Shown here piece by piece: positions 15,724 through 25,059 of a stretch of DNA of 28,791 nucleotides. Numbering within the stretch: the stretch's first letter is position 1; each line of letters begins with the position of its first letter. A program made the position numbers and the translations under genes. The stretch is from Deferribacterales bacterium UBA4806 (GTDB lineage Bacteria; Chrysiogenota; Deferribacteres; Deferribacterales; UBA228), in the NCBI GenBank assembly GCA_002402635.1, contig DHGE01000120.1:22341-51131 (forward strand). Direction: 5' to 3'. Below the pieces are notes generated by a model. It searched no databases, was not told where the DNA came from, and worked only from the letters and a program-made list of their open reading frames with translations.

Positions 15724-17176
15724 AAATTTGATTGATAAACTTAAATTAGTGAAAATTAGTAGTAATGATCTACTAGAATTGGATGTGGATGAAATTACTT
15801 GGAGAGTTGATGATATTAAAAATAATTCTCTCTGTGTTCTTTACAGGGGAGTCAATTATGATTCTCATGAGTCCATTGATTTATTTTATAAATCTGGTAA
15901 TGTAAAGTGCTTTATAGTTGAAAAAGAATGCGAAGGTTATCCATATATACAGGTTGAGAATTCAAAAATTGCTTTGGCCTTAATATCTAAAAATTTTTTC
16001 AATATTAACGCAAATGACTTTGAATCTACAGGTATAACAGGCACTAATGGTAAAACTACAATATCCTATTTGTTAGACAATATATATAAAGTAGCTAATA
16101 AAGAAGTGCTAAAAATTGGAACTGTCCAGTATAAGGTGGGCAATGAAATAATAAATGCAAATACAACAACACCTTCATCATATGAGTTTTATGGTTTACT
16201 GAAAAAGGCAAAGTTAAAGAATATAAAATATATGATCTCTGAGGTATCCTCACATGCCTTAAGCCAGCATAGAGTTTTTGGTTTTATTTTTGATGTGGCC
16301 ATATTTACAAACTTGACTGGTGATCACCTGGATTATCATAGTAGTATGGAAGATTATTTTAGAGCTAAAAGGGAATTGTTTACAAAAAAATATGCTAAAA
16401 AAGCTATTCTAAATATAGATGATATATATGGCAAAAGAATATATCTTGCGACTAAATTAGAGAAATATAGTTATTCTTTTGATATTAATGGGGATATTCA
16501 TGTAGTTAAAGCAGATTTTTCATTAAATGGTACAAAAGCACATTTATCACTTTTTGACCAACCCATATATATAGAATCACCACTTATAGGTAAACATAAT
16601 TTATATAACATCATGGCTGCAATATTAGCAGCACACAGTTTAGGTTTTGATACTAATACTATAAAAGAAGGAATAAAGACTTTAGATAAAATACCAGGAA
16701 GGTTAGAAAAAGTAGAAAAAGATAATATTTATTACTTTGTAGATTATGCACATACCGATGATGCATTAAAGAATGTATTAGAAGCTTTAATACCCTTTAA
16801 AAAGGGTAGAATAATTATAGTTTTTGGATGTGGTGGTAACAGGGATAAGACAAAAAGGGCTAGAATGGGTCGTGTAGCAAAAAAGCTGGCAGATATACTT
16901 ATAATAACTAATGATAACCCTAGATATGAAGATCCAGATATGATAATACAAAATATTTTGGCAGGTATAAAATCTAGGGATAATGTATATATAGAAAAGG
17001 ACCGAAAAAAGGCAATTTATTTGGCTCATACTTTATCAAGAGAGGGGGACATCATTTTAATAGCTGGTAAAGGTCATGAGGATTATCAAATTATTTCTGG
17101 TGTAAAATATTTTTTTGATGATAAAGAGGTAGTTAATGAAATTATAGGTGCTAATATTGAAAAGCATATATGTTAA
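15713..17176 (+). CDS. murE: UDP-MurNAc-L-Ala-D-Glu:meso-diaminopimelate ligase
   Basis: MurE adds the third amino acid of the peptidoglycan stem. The 487-residue protein has the Mur-ligase P-loop TGTNGKTT at 109-116, SEVSSHALSQHRV at 176-188, the TNLTGDHLDYH segment, the Lys expected to be carbamylated in YFRAKRE (Lys219), VDYAHTDD and VFGCGGNRDKTKR. DNPR at 401-404 is the signature of meso-diaminopimelate specificity, so the wall is DAP-type rather than Lys or Orn. It overlaps ftsI upstream and murF downstream. Confidence 0.97.
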   Translation: MKIKNLIDKLKLVKISSNDLLELDVDEITWRVDDIKNNSLCVLYRGVNYDSHESIDLFYKSGNVKCFIVEKECEGYPYIQVENSKIALALISKNFFNINANDFESTGITGTNGKTTISYLLDNIYKVANKEVLKIGTVQYKVGNEIINANTTTPSSYEFYGLLKKAKLKNIKYMISEVSSHALSQHRVFGFIFDVAIFTNLTGDHLDYHSSMEDYFRAKRELFTKKYAKKAILNIDDIYGKRIYLATKLEKYSYSFDINGDIHVVKADFSLNGTKAHLSLFDQPIYIESPLIGKHNLYNIMAAILAAHSLGFDTNTIKEGIKTLDKIPGRLEKVEKDNIYYFVDYAHTDDALKNVLEALIPFKKGRIIIVFGCGGNRDKTKRARMGRVAKKLADILIITNDNPRYEDPDMIIQNILAGIKSRDNVYIEKDRKKAIYLAHTLSREGDIILIAGKGHEDYQIISGVKYFFDDKEVVNEIIGANIEKHIC

Positions 17177-18527
17177 GAACATTGATGGTTTAATAGATTA
17201 TAGAAATGATGATTCCTTTAACTATAACAATATGGTTATTGACAGTAGAATTCTTGCTAAAAATGATGCCTTTGTCGGTTTAAAGGGGATTCATGTTGAC
17301 GGCAATGAATATGCCTTAGATGCACTTAGAAAGGGTGCATCCTTTATAATAGTCGATGATGAAAATGTATATAGAAAATTGTATAGTAAGAAAATATTGG
17401 TTAAGGATTCTCTTAAGGCTTTAAAGAATATTGGATCTTTAAATATAAATAATTTTAATGGTTTAAAAATAGCAGTTACAGGTTCAGCCGGAAAAACATC
17501 TACAAAAGAGTTAATTCATACCATATTATCAGAAAAATATCTTGTATATAAGAATTTTAAAAATAATAATAATGCTCTTGGATTAGCATTAAATTGTGCC
17601 AATTTGGACTTAAATAGCGATATTGCTGTTTTTGAATGTGGAAGCAACTCAAAGGGTGAAATAAAAGAATTATCTAAATATTTATTACCACATATTGCAG
17701 TAATAACGAATATTGGTTATTCCCATATAGGTAGATTTGGTTCTATTGAAGAACTTGCAAAAGAAAAATTGTCTATTACTATACCCACAAGTGTTAAAGA
17801 ATTGTGGATTAATTTGGATGAATATTCAAAATATAAGCATTTAATAGATAAGAAAATTAATATTAAAACTTTTTCATATAATCCTCACAAAGAGGCTTAT
17901 ATATGTATTAATAAAGTAGAATTAGTCGACAATGAAATACATTTGGAAGTATTGTTCAACAAAATGGTATATCAATTTAAATTAAATCACTTTTTTATAC
18001 ATTTTGCATATGATGCACTCCCTGCAATTGGCATAGCCTTTGACCATGGGCTTAATGAATCTCTTATAAATAAGGGATTATTAGAATTTGTACCGCTAAC
18101 GGGTAGAGGGCAGATTATATCTTATAAAAATTTGAAGATAATTGATGATACCTATAATGCTTCATATGATTCTATTATAGCTGCTTTAAATAGTTTATCT
18201 CTCTTAAAGGGCCATAAAATAGCCATAATAGGGACAATGGCTGAGATTGAGGGACATGAAGAAGCTCTTTATAACAAATTATATAACTATATGGTCGCAT
18301 GTGATTCCATTTACTACATATTAGTAGGTGATGAATATATGAAGTTTACTCAAAATAATCATATCAAGTTTGTTAAAAACAAAGGAGCAGCAATAGAACT
18401 AATAAAAAACTATTTGAAAAACCAGAATATAACTTATACAGTTTTACTTAAGGGGGCAAGAAAGAATGCCTTTGAAGAGATACTTGCATCAATAATTAAT
18501 CGGGGAGAAATACGAAGTGTTATATAA
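17148..18527 (+). CDS. murF: UDP-MurNAc-tripeptide:D-Ala-D-Ala ligase
   Basis: MurF adds D-alanyl-D-alanine to complete UDP-MurNAc-pentapeptide. The 459-residue protein has VIDSR near 30-34 and FVGLKGIHVDGNEYALDA (UDP-binding domain), the P-loop TGSAGKTSTK at 111-120, FKNNNNALGLALN, NIGYSHIGRFGS, and IDDTYNASYDSIIAAL with IIGTMAEIEGHEEALY in the C-terminal part. The longest start is GTG 17148, overlapping murE by 29 bases; TTG 17157 is also possible, and no clear ribosome site decides between them. The first 25 residues are poorly conserved, so the start is uncertain while the function is not. Confidence 0.94.
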   Translation: MLILKSIYVKNIDGLIDYRNDDSFNYNNMVIDSRILAKNDAFVGLKGIHVDGNEYALDALRKGASFIIVDDENVYRKLYSKKILVKDSLKALKNIGSLNINNFNGLKIAVTGSAGKTSTKELIHTILSEKYLVYKNFKNNNNALGLALNCANLDLNSDIAVFECGSNSKGEIKELSKYLLPHIAVITNIGYSHIGRFGSIEELAKEKLSITIPTSVKELWINLDEYSKYKHLIDKKINIKTFSYNPHKEAYICINKVELVDNEIHLEVLFNKMVYQFKLNHFFIHFAYDALPAIGIAFDHGLNESLINKGLLEFVPLTGRGQIISYKNLKIIDDTYNASYDSIIAALNSLSLLKGHKIAIIGTMAEIEGHEEALYNKLYNYMVACDSIYYILVGDEYMKFTQNNHIKFVKNKGAAIELIKNYLKNQNITYTVLLKGARKNAFEEILASIINRGEIRSVI

Positions 18528-19602
18528 CTTGCTATATCCATTAGCTGATTATTTTGTATTATTTAATGTTTTTAAATATATTACATTTAGAACAGCCTAT
18601 GCTATTATAACTTCCTTTTTGTTTGCTCTAATATTTGGACCGATAATAATAAATTTTTTGAAAAACTTACATATAGAGCAGAGAGTAAAAGGGTATGAAC
18701 CAGAAAGGCATAAAATGAAAGAGGGAACCCCTACTATGGGAGGATTGTTAATTATTGTAAGTGTTACGCTTTCTGCTGTTTTATGGTCAGATTTACGTAA
18801 TATATACGTTTGGCTTGTGATTTTTATCTATATATCTATGGGGATATTGGGTTTTTGTGATGACTATATAAAAACATTCAAACATAATCCAGTGGGGCTT
18901 AATGCAAAAACGAAGCTCATTTGTGAAATAATATTGTCATTTATAGTTGTTTATTTTATTGTAAAAATAGATTCAACAGGTAATTCAACAAAAATTGCCT
19001 TACCATTTTTTAAGGATTTAGTATTTGATCTCAGCTATTTTTATTATGTTTTAGCAATATTTGTTATTGTGGGTGCATCAAATGCAGTGAATTTAACAGA
19101 TGGTTTGGACGGACTAGCTATAATGCCCTCGGTAATTGCCTTTGGGACTTTTATTGTATTTGTATACGTTGCTGGTAATGTAAGGTTTTCAGAGTATTTA
19201 GATATATTATATGTTAGAAATTGTGGAGAACTTGCTATTTTTTGCGGTGCAATGGTAGGAGGGGGTTTGGGTTTTTTATGGTTTAATGCCTACCCTGCGT
19301 CGGTTATAATGGGTGATATGGGAAGCCTTTCGATAGGTGGAGCACTTGGAACTATTTCAGTAATTTCAAAACAAGAAGTTGTCCTAGCTATAGTTGGCTT
19401 TGTCTTTGTTATAGAAACCTTATCAGTCATATTACAGATTGGATTTTTTAGAGCAACAAATGGAAAAAGACTTTTTAAAATGGCTCCCATTCACCACCAT
19501 TTTGAAATGAAAAATTGGTCAGAACCAAAAATAATTGTTAGATTTTGGATAATATCTTTTATTTTTGCATTAATTGCACTGAGTACTTTAAAGTTGAGGT
19601 GA
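18517..19602 (+). CDS. mraY: phospho-MurNAc-pentapeptide transferase MraY
   Basis: MraY moves phospho-MurNAc-pentapeptide onto undecaprenyl phosphate, making lipid I at the inner membrane. The 361-residue protein has about ten membrane segments and the family motifs: KEGTPTMGG near 68-76, Asp115-Asp116 in FCDDYIK, NLTDGLDGL with Asp195 and Asp198, MGDMGSLSIGG with Asp267, and PIHHHFE at 324-330. The start is GTG with GGGGAG 9 bases upstream, which supports it. It overlaps murF by 11 bases. Confidence 0.97.
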   Translation: MLYNLLYPLADYFVLFNVFKYITFRTAYAIITSFLFALIFGPIIINFLKNLHIEQRVKGYEPERHKMKEGTPTMGGLLIIVSVTLSAVLWSDLRNIYVWLVIFIYISMGILGFCDDYIKTFKHNPVGLNAKTKLICEIILSFIVVYFIVKIDSTGNSTKIALPFFKDLVFDLSYFYYVLAIFVIVGASNAVNLTDGLDGLAIMPSVIAFGTFIVFVYVAGNVRFSEYLDILYVRNCGELAIFCGAMVGGGLGFLWFNAYPASVIMGDMGSLSIGGALGTISVISKQEVVLAIVGFVFVIETLSVILQIGFFRATNGKRLFKMAPIHHHFEMKNWSEPKIIVRFWIISFIFALIALSTLKLR

Positions 19603-19606
19603 TATT

Positions 19607-20878
19607 ATGAGAGTAGCTATAGCAGGATATGGAAAAAGTGGTAGATCAGCAGAAAAGATTTTAAAATGTAGAGGCGTTGATAATATTGAAATATATGACG
19701 ATTATTTGTTAAATACAAAAAAAATAGGCGAAATTGGAAGCCATGAATTTGATTGTGTAGTATTAAGTCCTGGTATAGATTATAGAAAATATCCTATATG
19801 CACAAAGAACATTATAAGTGAGATTGATCTCGCCTATTCATTAGTTAATGATCCAGATAAAATAATAGCTATTACAGGCTCAAATGGTAAATCAACAACT
19901 ACATATGTTCTAGCTCAGATTATTAATAAGCTAGGTAAAAAAGCAGTAGATTGCGGGAATATAGGGAAAACTTTTGCTGATATGGCTTTAGAGAATTATT
20001 ATGATTATTATATTGTTGAACTTAGCAGTTTTCAAATAGAGTTACTTAAATTATTTAAAGCTAACAGATTAATTGTAACAAATATTTCAACGAACCATTT
20101 AGATCGTTATCCAACATATAATGAATATATTGAGGCTAAGCTAAGCATTGTAAATCGCATAAATAAAAATGGCTATATAGTCTCTATTGAAGACCCTATT
20201 CTTAAAAAGTACATATTACCCTACAAAGGAAAAATAACTTTTATTGGCAATAAGTTTAACAGTTTTCCAGAATTATTAAACAATACTTTAAACTTCGGCA
20301 ATAAATTTTATTGTCATATTGACAAGTTTCCACTCTTTGGTATGCATAATATATATAATCTTACTTATGCCTTATTAATTGCCGATGATATATTTGATCT
20401 TACAGGTGATGTTTCCTATTTAATAGAAGATTTGAAAGGATTAAAACATCGTAGCGAATTAATTGCAAATGTTAATGGAATAAAGTTTATAAATGATTCA
20501 AAAAGTACCACTATAGCATCAACAGAAGCTTTACTCTCAAGTTTAGGAAGGAAATGCGTTTTAATACTGGGTGGAAAGGACAAGGGAGATGATTTTTCTA
20601 AGCTTAAATCAGCTGTTAACTCCTATGTACAAACATTAATTGTCTATGGTCAAGCATCAGAAAAAATTAATAAACAATTAGGACAACTATTGAATATTCC
20701 TGTTTATATTTGTGAAAATTTAAAGGAAGCTACAATAAAGGCTTATGAACATGCTAGTCCTTCTAATCTTGTTATATTTTCTCCTGCTTGCTCCAGTTAT
20801 GATGCCTTTAAAAATTTTGAGGAAAGAGGAGAATATTTTAAAACAATTGTCAGGGCTCTAGTAGATGGAAATAATTAA
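19607..20878 (+). CDS. murD: UDP-MurNAc-L-alanine:D-glutamate ligase
   Basis: MurD adds D-glutamate to UDP-MurNAc-L-Ala. The 423-residue protein, a little short for the family, has the N-terminal nucleotide fold AGYGKSGRSAE at 6-16, LSPGID, the P-loop TGSNGKSTTTY at 90-100, ELSSFQIELL, TNISTNHLDRY, LKHRSELI, INDSKSTTIAST, LGGKDKGDDF and FSPACSSYDAF. ATG 19607 follows GAGGTGATATT, a good ribosome site, 4 bp after mraY. It overlaps ftsW by 14 bases. Confidence 0.96.
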   Translation: MRVAIAGYGKSGRSAEKILKCRGVDNIEIYDDYLLNTKKIGEIGSHEFDCVVLSPGIDYRKYPICTKNIISEIDLAYSLVNDPDKIIAITGSNGKSTTTYVLAQIINKLGKKAVDCGNIGKTFADMALENYYDYYIVELSSFQIELLKLFKANRLIVTNISTNHLDRYPTYNEYIEAKLSIVNRINKNGYIVSIEDPILKKYILPYKGKITFIGNKFNSFPELLNNTLNFGNKFYCHIDKFPLFGMHNIYNLTYALLIADDIFDLTGDVSYLIEDLKGLKHRSELIANVNGIKFINDSKSTTIASTEALLSSLGRKCVLILGGKDKGDDFSKLKSAVNSYVQTLIVYGQASEKINKQLGQLLNIPVYICENLKEATIKAYEHASPSNLVIFSPACSSYDAFKNFEERGEYFKTIVRALVDGNN

Positions 20879-21959
20879 AAGTATTAATGATGAGAAAAAA
20901 ATTATTTTTCTTATGTTATTTTTGATCCTATTAGGATTTGTTTATTCTCTTGCTGCTGGGTCAATGCAAGCATTACGGGTTAATAAACTTGAATTTTACT
21001 TTTTAATAAAGCAGTTTTCAGCAGCTTTTATTGGTACAGGTCTTATTGTAATAGCTTATAAAATACCACTTGATTATTATAGAGTAATTGTACTGCCATT
21101 ATATATAGTCACAGTAATGTTATTAGTCTTAGTTTTTATGTTTGATCCAATAAATGGCTCCCATAGATGGATCAATCTCCCGATATTTAGCTTACAGCCT
21201 TCAGAGTTGGCTAAATTTACATCTATTCTATATCTTGCCCATTATTTAGATAAAAAAAATGATGAAATTAAAGAACTATTAACTGGTTTTTTACCTGCCT
21301 GCATTTTGTTAGGAATTGTGGTGCTATTAGTATTATTGGAACCTGATATGGGAGGAGCATTTCTTATTGCTGTAGTTGCTTTTTCGCTATTTTTTATTGC
21401 AGGAGCTAATGTAAAGCATTTATTAGGGATAGTGTTTTTTAGTTTACCCTTTTTAGTATTTGTAATGATGATGGGTTATCGTAAAGAACGATTGATAAGT
21501 TTTTTAGATCCATGGAGTTATCACAATACTTCAGGTTATCAACTTATACAATCTTTAATTTCCGTTGGGAGTGGGGGCATTTTTGGCAAAGGTATTGGTA
21601 ATAGTACACAAAAGTTATATTTTTTGCCAGAAATACATACAGACTTTGTATTTGCTGCTATTGCTGAAGAACTTGGGTTTATAGGTGCACTTATATTGAT
21701 AATTACAATATTACTGCTTTTTATTTTATGTATTAAAAGTGCTTTAAAACAGAAAGATAACTTTAAATTTTTACTCATTTTTGGTATTTCATTAATGATA
21801 ATACTTCCAGCATTGATACATATTGCTGTAGTTTTAGGCCTTGTCCCCACAAAGGGTATTACCTTCCCATTAGTCAGCTATGGGGGCTCCTCATTGATTA
21901 TTAATATGTTTTTTATAGGTATAATATTACGCAACATTAAGGAGCTGAAATGCGAATAA
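20865..21959 (+). CDS. ftsW: septal peptidoglycan glycosyltransferase FtsW
   Basis: FtsW is the SEDS-family polymerase that builds septal glycan strands from lipid II, in partnership with FtsI. The 364-residue protein has about ten membrane segments. Family motifs are GSHRWI at 98-103, QPSELAKF at 111-118, EPDMGGAFL at 159-167, GYQLIQSLISVGSGGIFGKG near 224-243, LPEIHTDFVFA with the catalytic-type Asp260, and PTKGITFPLVSYGGSS near the end. Position between murD and murG favours FtsW over RodA. It overlaps murG by 10 bases. Confidence 0.95.
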   Translation: MEIIKSINDEKKIIFLMLFLILLGFVYSLAAGSMQALRVNKLEFYFLIKQFSAAFIGTGLIVIAYKIPLDYYRVIVLPLYIVTVMLLVLVFMFDPINGSHRWINLPIFSLQPSELAKFTSILYLAHYLDKKNDEIKELLTGFLPACILLGIVVLLVLLEPDMGGAFLIAVVAFSLFFIAGANVKHLLGIVFFSLPFLVFVMMMGYRKERLISFLDPWSYHNTSGYQLIQSLISVGSGGIFGKGIGNSTQKLYFLPEIHTDFVFAAIAEELGFIGALILIITILLLFILCIKSALKQKDNFKFLLIFGISLMIILPALIHIAVVLGLVPTKGITFPLVSYGGSSLIINMFFIGIILRNIKELKCE

Positions 21960-22993
21960 TATTTGCAGGTGGTGGAACAGCAGGACACCTTTTACCGGCA
22001 ATAGTCATAGCTGATGAGCTTCGTAGGAGAAATGTAGATATATATTTCATTGTATCTAACAGAGGCATAGAACGAGATATGTTAGTGAAAAGAGGATTTC
22101 CTTTTTATGAGCAAAAATTAAGGCCTTTTAAAAGGACTAGTATAATAAATCAAATTATTTCTATTTTGCAAATATTTATAGAATCTATAAAGTTGTTAAC
22201 TGTTATAAAAAAGGGTGAAAAAATCCTTCTTTTAGGTGGTTTTGCATCATTACCTGCTGGAATTGTAGGCTTTTTGAAAAAATGTGATGTATATGTGCAC
22301 GAACAAAACTCTTCTATGGGATTAGCGAATAAAATAATCGCTCCAATGGCTAAGAGGACATTTACATCCTTTAAAAATACTAAAAATGCAAAAGGAAACT
22401 TATTATATACTGGATATCCAGTAAGAAATGAGTTCAAACTAATAAGAGAAAAGGAAAAATTTGAAAAACGTCTATTGGTTTTAGGAGGAAGTCAGGGTAG
22501 TAGAAGAATTAATCAGCTAGTTGCGTCTTGTGCTCTAATATTATTAGAAAAGGGGTATCATATAGCTCATCAGACTGGGAAAAAATTATATGAAGAAACT
22601 ATTGAACTTTACAGGAAAGAAGGACTATTAAATATTAAATCACTTAATATTTTTCCTTTTTATGATAGTGTGGCATCTTTATATAATTGGGCTGATATTG
22701 TAATAGCTAGATCAGGCGCTGGAACTGTATTTGAAGTGTTAGCCGCAAAAAGGCCAGCTATTTTTATACCTTTGAAAACATCAGCTGATGATCACCAATA
22801 TGTTAATGCCCTGTGCGCGAGTGAAAGTGGTTTTGTATTTATACTAAAGGAAGATGAGGCGAATGCAGAGAGTTTGATTAGGTTGATTTGCCTTATCGCA
22901 GAAAAATATGATACTGAAATTAAAAGTAAATTAACTTCTATGATGAATCCGGATGCTACAGAAAAAATAATGGAGGCCATGGATGCTGTTTAG
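21950..22993 (+). CDS. murG: lipid II synthase MurG (GlcNAc transferase)
   Basis: MurG transfers GlcNAc from UDP-GlcNAc to lipid I at the inner membrane face. The 347-residue GT28 protein has GGGTAGHLLPA at 7-17, LLLGGFASLPAG with HEQNSSMGLANK near 119-128, the second glycine-rich loop LGGSQGSRRIN at 178-188, and the donor-site segment ARSGAGTVFEVLAAKRPAIFIP (read as ARSGAGTVFE then VLAAKRPAIFIP). It ends just before murC, overlapping by 11 bases. Confidence 0.97.
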   Translation: MRIIFAGGGTAGHLLPAIVIADELRRRNVDIYFIVSNRGIERDMLVKRGFPFYEQKLRPFKRTSIINQIISILQIFIESIKLLTVIKKGEKILLLGGFASLPAGIVGFLKKCDVYVHEQNSSMGLANKIIAPMAKRTFTSFKNTKNAKGNLLYTGYPVRNEFKLIREKEKFEKRLLVLGGSQGSRRINQLVASCALILLEKGYHIAHQTGKKLYEETIELYRKEGLLNIKSLNIFPFYDSVASLYNWADIVIARSGAGTVFEVLAAKRPAIFIPLKTSADDHQYVNALCASESGFVFILKEDEANAESLIRLICLIAEKYDTEIKSKLTSMMNPDATEKIMEAMDAV

Positions 22994-24398
22994 AGAATTT
23001 GGTAAATTTAAAAATATTCATTTTGTTGGTATTGGTGGCATCGGGATGAGTGGTATTGCTGAAATACTTTTCAATATGGGATTTAATGTCACAGGATCTG
23101 ATCTCTTAGAGGGCTCAAATACAGTCTACTTAAGGGAGAAGGGGATACCAATATATATTGGTCATAAAAAAGAAAATGCTTTTGGAGCCGATGTAGTAGT
23201 TTATTCAACTGCTGTGAAGGAAGATAATCCTGAAATAATATGGGCTAAAGAAAATTTTATCCCAGTTATTAGAAGAGGAGAAATGCTTGCAGAACTCATG
23301 AGGTTAAAATATTCTATAGCTGTTTCTGGAAGTCACGGTAAGACAACTACAACCTCAATGATAGCAGAGATTTTTTATTATGGGAAATTAGATCCTACTG
23401 TTATTATAGGAGGACGTTTAAATCGTAACAAGACTAATGCAACCTATGGTTTATCCTCTATCATGATCTCAGAAGCTGATGAGAGTGATAAATCCTTTCT
23501 TCTGCTGAATCCCACAATTACAGTTATTACAAACATAGATAAAGAACATTTTGAAACATATAAAAATATCAGAGAAATTAAAGAAGCCTTTATAGAGTTT
23601 AATAATAAAGTACCTTTTTATGGATTAAATGTTTTGTGTTTAGATAATAATAATATTGTTGATATCATACCACATTTAAAAAGGCGTTTTATTACATATG
23701 GAATAAGTACAACAGCAAATATAAGAGCCTCGAATATAAAAAAGAAAAATTATGGGATTTCATTTGAGGTGACGGCTTTTGACAGATTATTAGGTAAAAT
23801 TGACTTAGAGATTCCAGGAATACACAATATACAAAATGCACTAGCTTCAATAGGTGTAGCACTTGAATGTGGTATAGATTTTAAGACAATTCAAACTGCC
23901 TTAAAAAATTTTGAGGGTGTGCAGCGGAGATTGTCTATTCGTTTTAAAAGCGAAAAGTATATAGTTATAGATGATTACGCTCATCACCCTGCAGAAATTA
24001 AAGCAAGTATTAAAGCTCTGAGAGATACATATAAAGGTTATAAGTTATATGTAATTTTTCAACCTCATAGATATACAAGGGTCTATCATTTAATGAACTG
24101 TTTTGCTAAATCATTTTTTAATGTTGATAAATTGTTTGTAACCGATATTTACAGTGCAAGTGAAGAACCAATAATTGGTGTTCATTCTATTGCACTCGTT
24201 AATGAAATAAAAACTCATGGGTTTAAAGAAGTAAGCTATTTGAAAAATCTTGATGATTTTTTAGAGATAATAAAAGAGAACAAAAATGAAAAAATTATTG
24301 TGATTACTATGGGTGCAGGAGATATTACAAAATTTTCCTACACACTTTCTAAAGTTTTAGAAAATAATTGTTTTATGAGTCATAATGAAAAAATTTAA
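22983..24398 (+). CDS. murC: UDP-N-acetylmuramate:L-alanine ligase
   Basis: MurC adds L-alanine to UDP-MurNAc, starting the stem peptide. The 471-residue protein has HFVGIGGIGMSGIAEI at 13-28, the P-loop GSHGKTTTT at 116-124, SEADESDKSFL, TNIDKEHFETY, the VQRRLSIRF region, DDYAHHPAEIKA and FQPHRYTR. The ATG is preceded by GGAGG at close spacing. In many dcw clusters murB follows; here ftsQ starts 14 bases before the murC stop, and murC is not fused to murB (the length is that of MurC alone). Confidence 0.97.
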   Translation: MLFREFGKFKNIHFVGIGGIGMSGIAEILFNMGFNVTGSDLLEGSNTVYLREKGIPIYIGHKKENAFGADVVVYSTAVKEDNPEIIWAKENFIPVIRRGEMLAELMRLKYSIAVSGSHGKTTTTSMIAEIFYYGKLDPTVIIGGRLNRNKTNATYGLSSIMISEADESDKSFLLLNPTITVITNIDKEHFETYKNIREIKEAFIEFNNKVPFYGLNVLCLDNNNIVDIIPHLKRRFITYGISTTANIRASNIKKKNYGISFEVTAFDRLLGKIDLEIPGIHNIQNALASIGVALECGIDFKTIQTALKNFEGVQRRLSIRFKSEKYIVIDDYAHHPAEIKASIKALRDTYKGYKLYVIFQPHRYTRVYHLMNCFAKSFFNVDKLFVTDIYSASEEPIIGVHSIALVNEIKTHGFKEVSYLKNLDDFLEIIKENKNEKIIVITMGAGDITKFSYTLSKVLENNCFMSHNEKI

Positions 24399-25059
24399 AA
24401 AAGTTTTTAATTCTATTACAGTTGTATTGTTAGTATTTGTTATTGTTTTTGTAGTAAAGTTCTTTTTTGATTTTTTGACTCGTTATGATTATTTTACAAT
24501 AAAAAATATTGAGATACGAGGCGCTAATTTTGTAAATAAAAATAGATTGGCTACCTATTGTAATAGTTTTAGGTTTAATAATATATTTTTATTAAAGTTT
24601 AAGGAAATTGATGATTTCCATAGTAAATGGGTAAAAAAGGTGTCCCTTAAGAAAATATATCCTGATAAGGTAGAATTGTGTGTGTATGAAAGAAAACCTC
24701 TATTTAGAATTAAATCAGGTAGTAGTTGCTACTATTTAACGGATGATTTAAATAGGATAGAAAGTGACTGTGAAAATATAAATGTTATTGTGGAAGAACC
24801 TCTTTCAAATCATCTGTTATTAGGTTTTGCTAAGATATATAAGCATTTTGGTAAAGACTTTCATCATATCAAATTATTTAGAACCTATTTTAAAGCATAT
24901 AAAGATAATACTGAGCTAATAGGAACGTATAATAATGAATTTTTATCTAATTACAGAGCTTATAGTGAAAAAATTTCTCAGTTATACAAGAGTATTGAGA
25001 GAGTGGATTTAAGAATAGGGGGAAAAATTTATGTTAAAGGGGCGTTAGATGGTGCATAA
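24385..25059 (+). CDS. ftsQ: cell division protein FtsQ
   Basis: FtsQ (DivIB-like) is a bitopic divisome protein that links early and late division proteins. The 224-residue protein has a basic N-terminus, one membrane segment at about 10-31, a POTRA domain from about 38 (TIKNIEIRGANFVNKNRLATY) to about 105 (VSLKKIYPDKVELCVYERKP, given in two parts: VSLKKIYPDK and VELCVYERKP), and a beta domain ending with SIERVDLRIGGKIYVKG. The pattern is typical, with position before ftsA as support. It overlaps murC by 14 and ftsA by 11 bases. Confidence 0.9.
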   Translation: MKKFKKVFNSITVVLLVFVIVFVVKFFFDFLTRYDYFTIKNIEIRGANFVNKNRLATYCNSFRFNNIFLLKFKEIDDFHSKWVKKVSLKKIYPDKVELCVYERKPLFRIKSGSSCYYLTDDLNRIESDCENINVIVEEPLSNHLLLGFAKIYKHFGKDFHHIKLFRTYFKAYKDNTELIGTYNNEFLSNYRAYSEKISQLYKSIERVDLRIGGKIYVKGALDGA

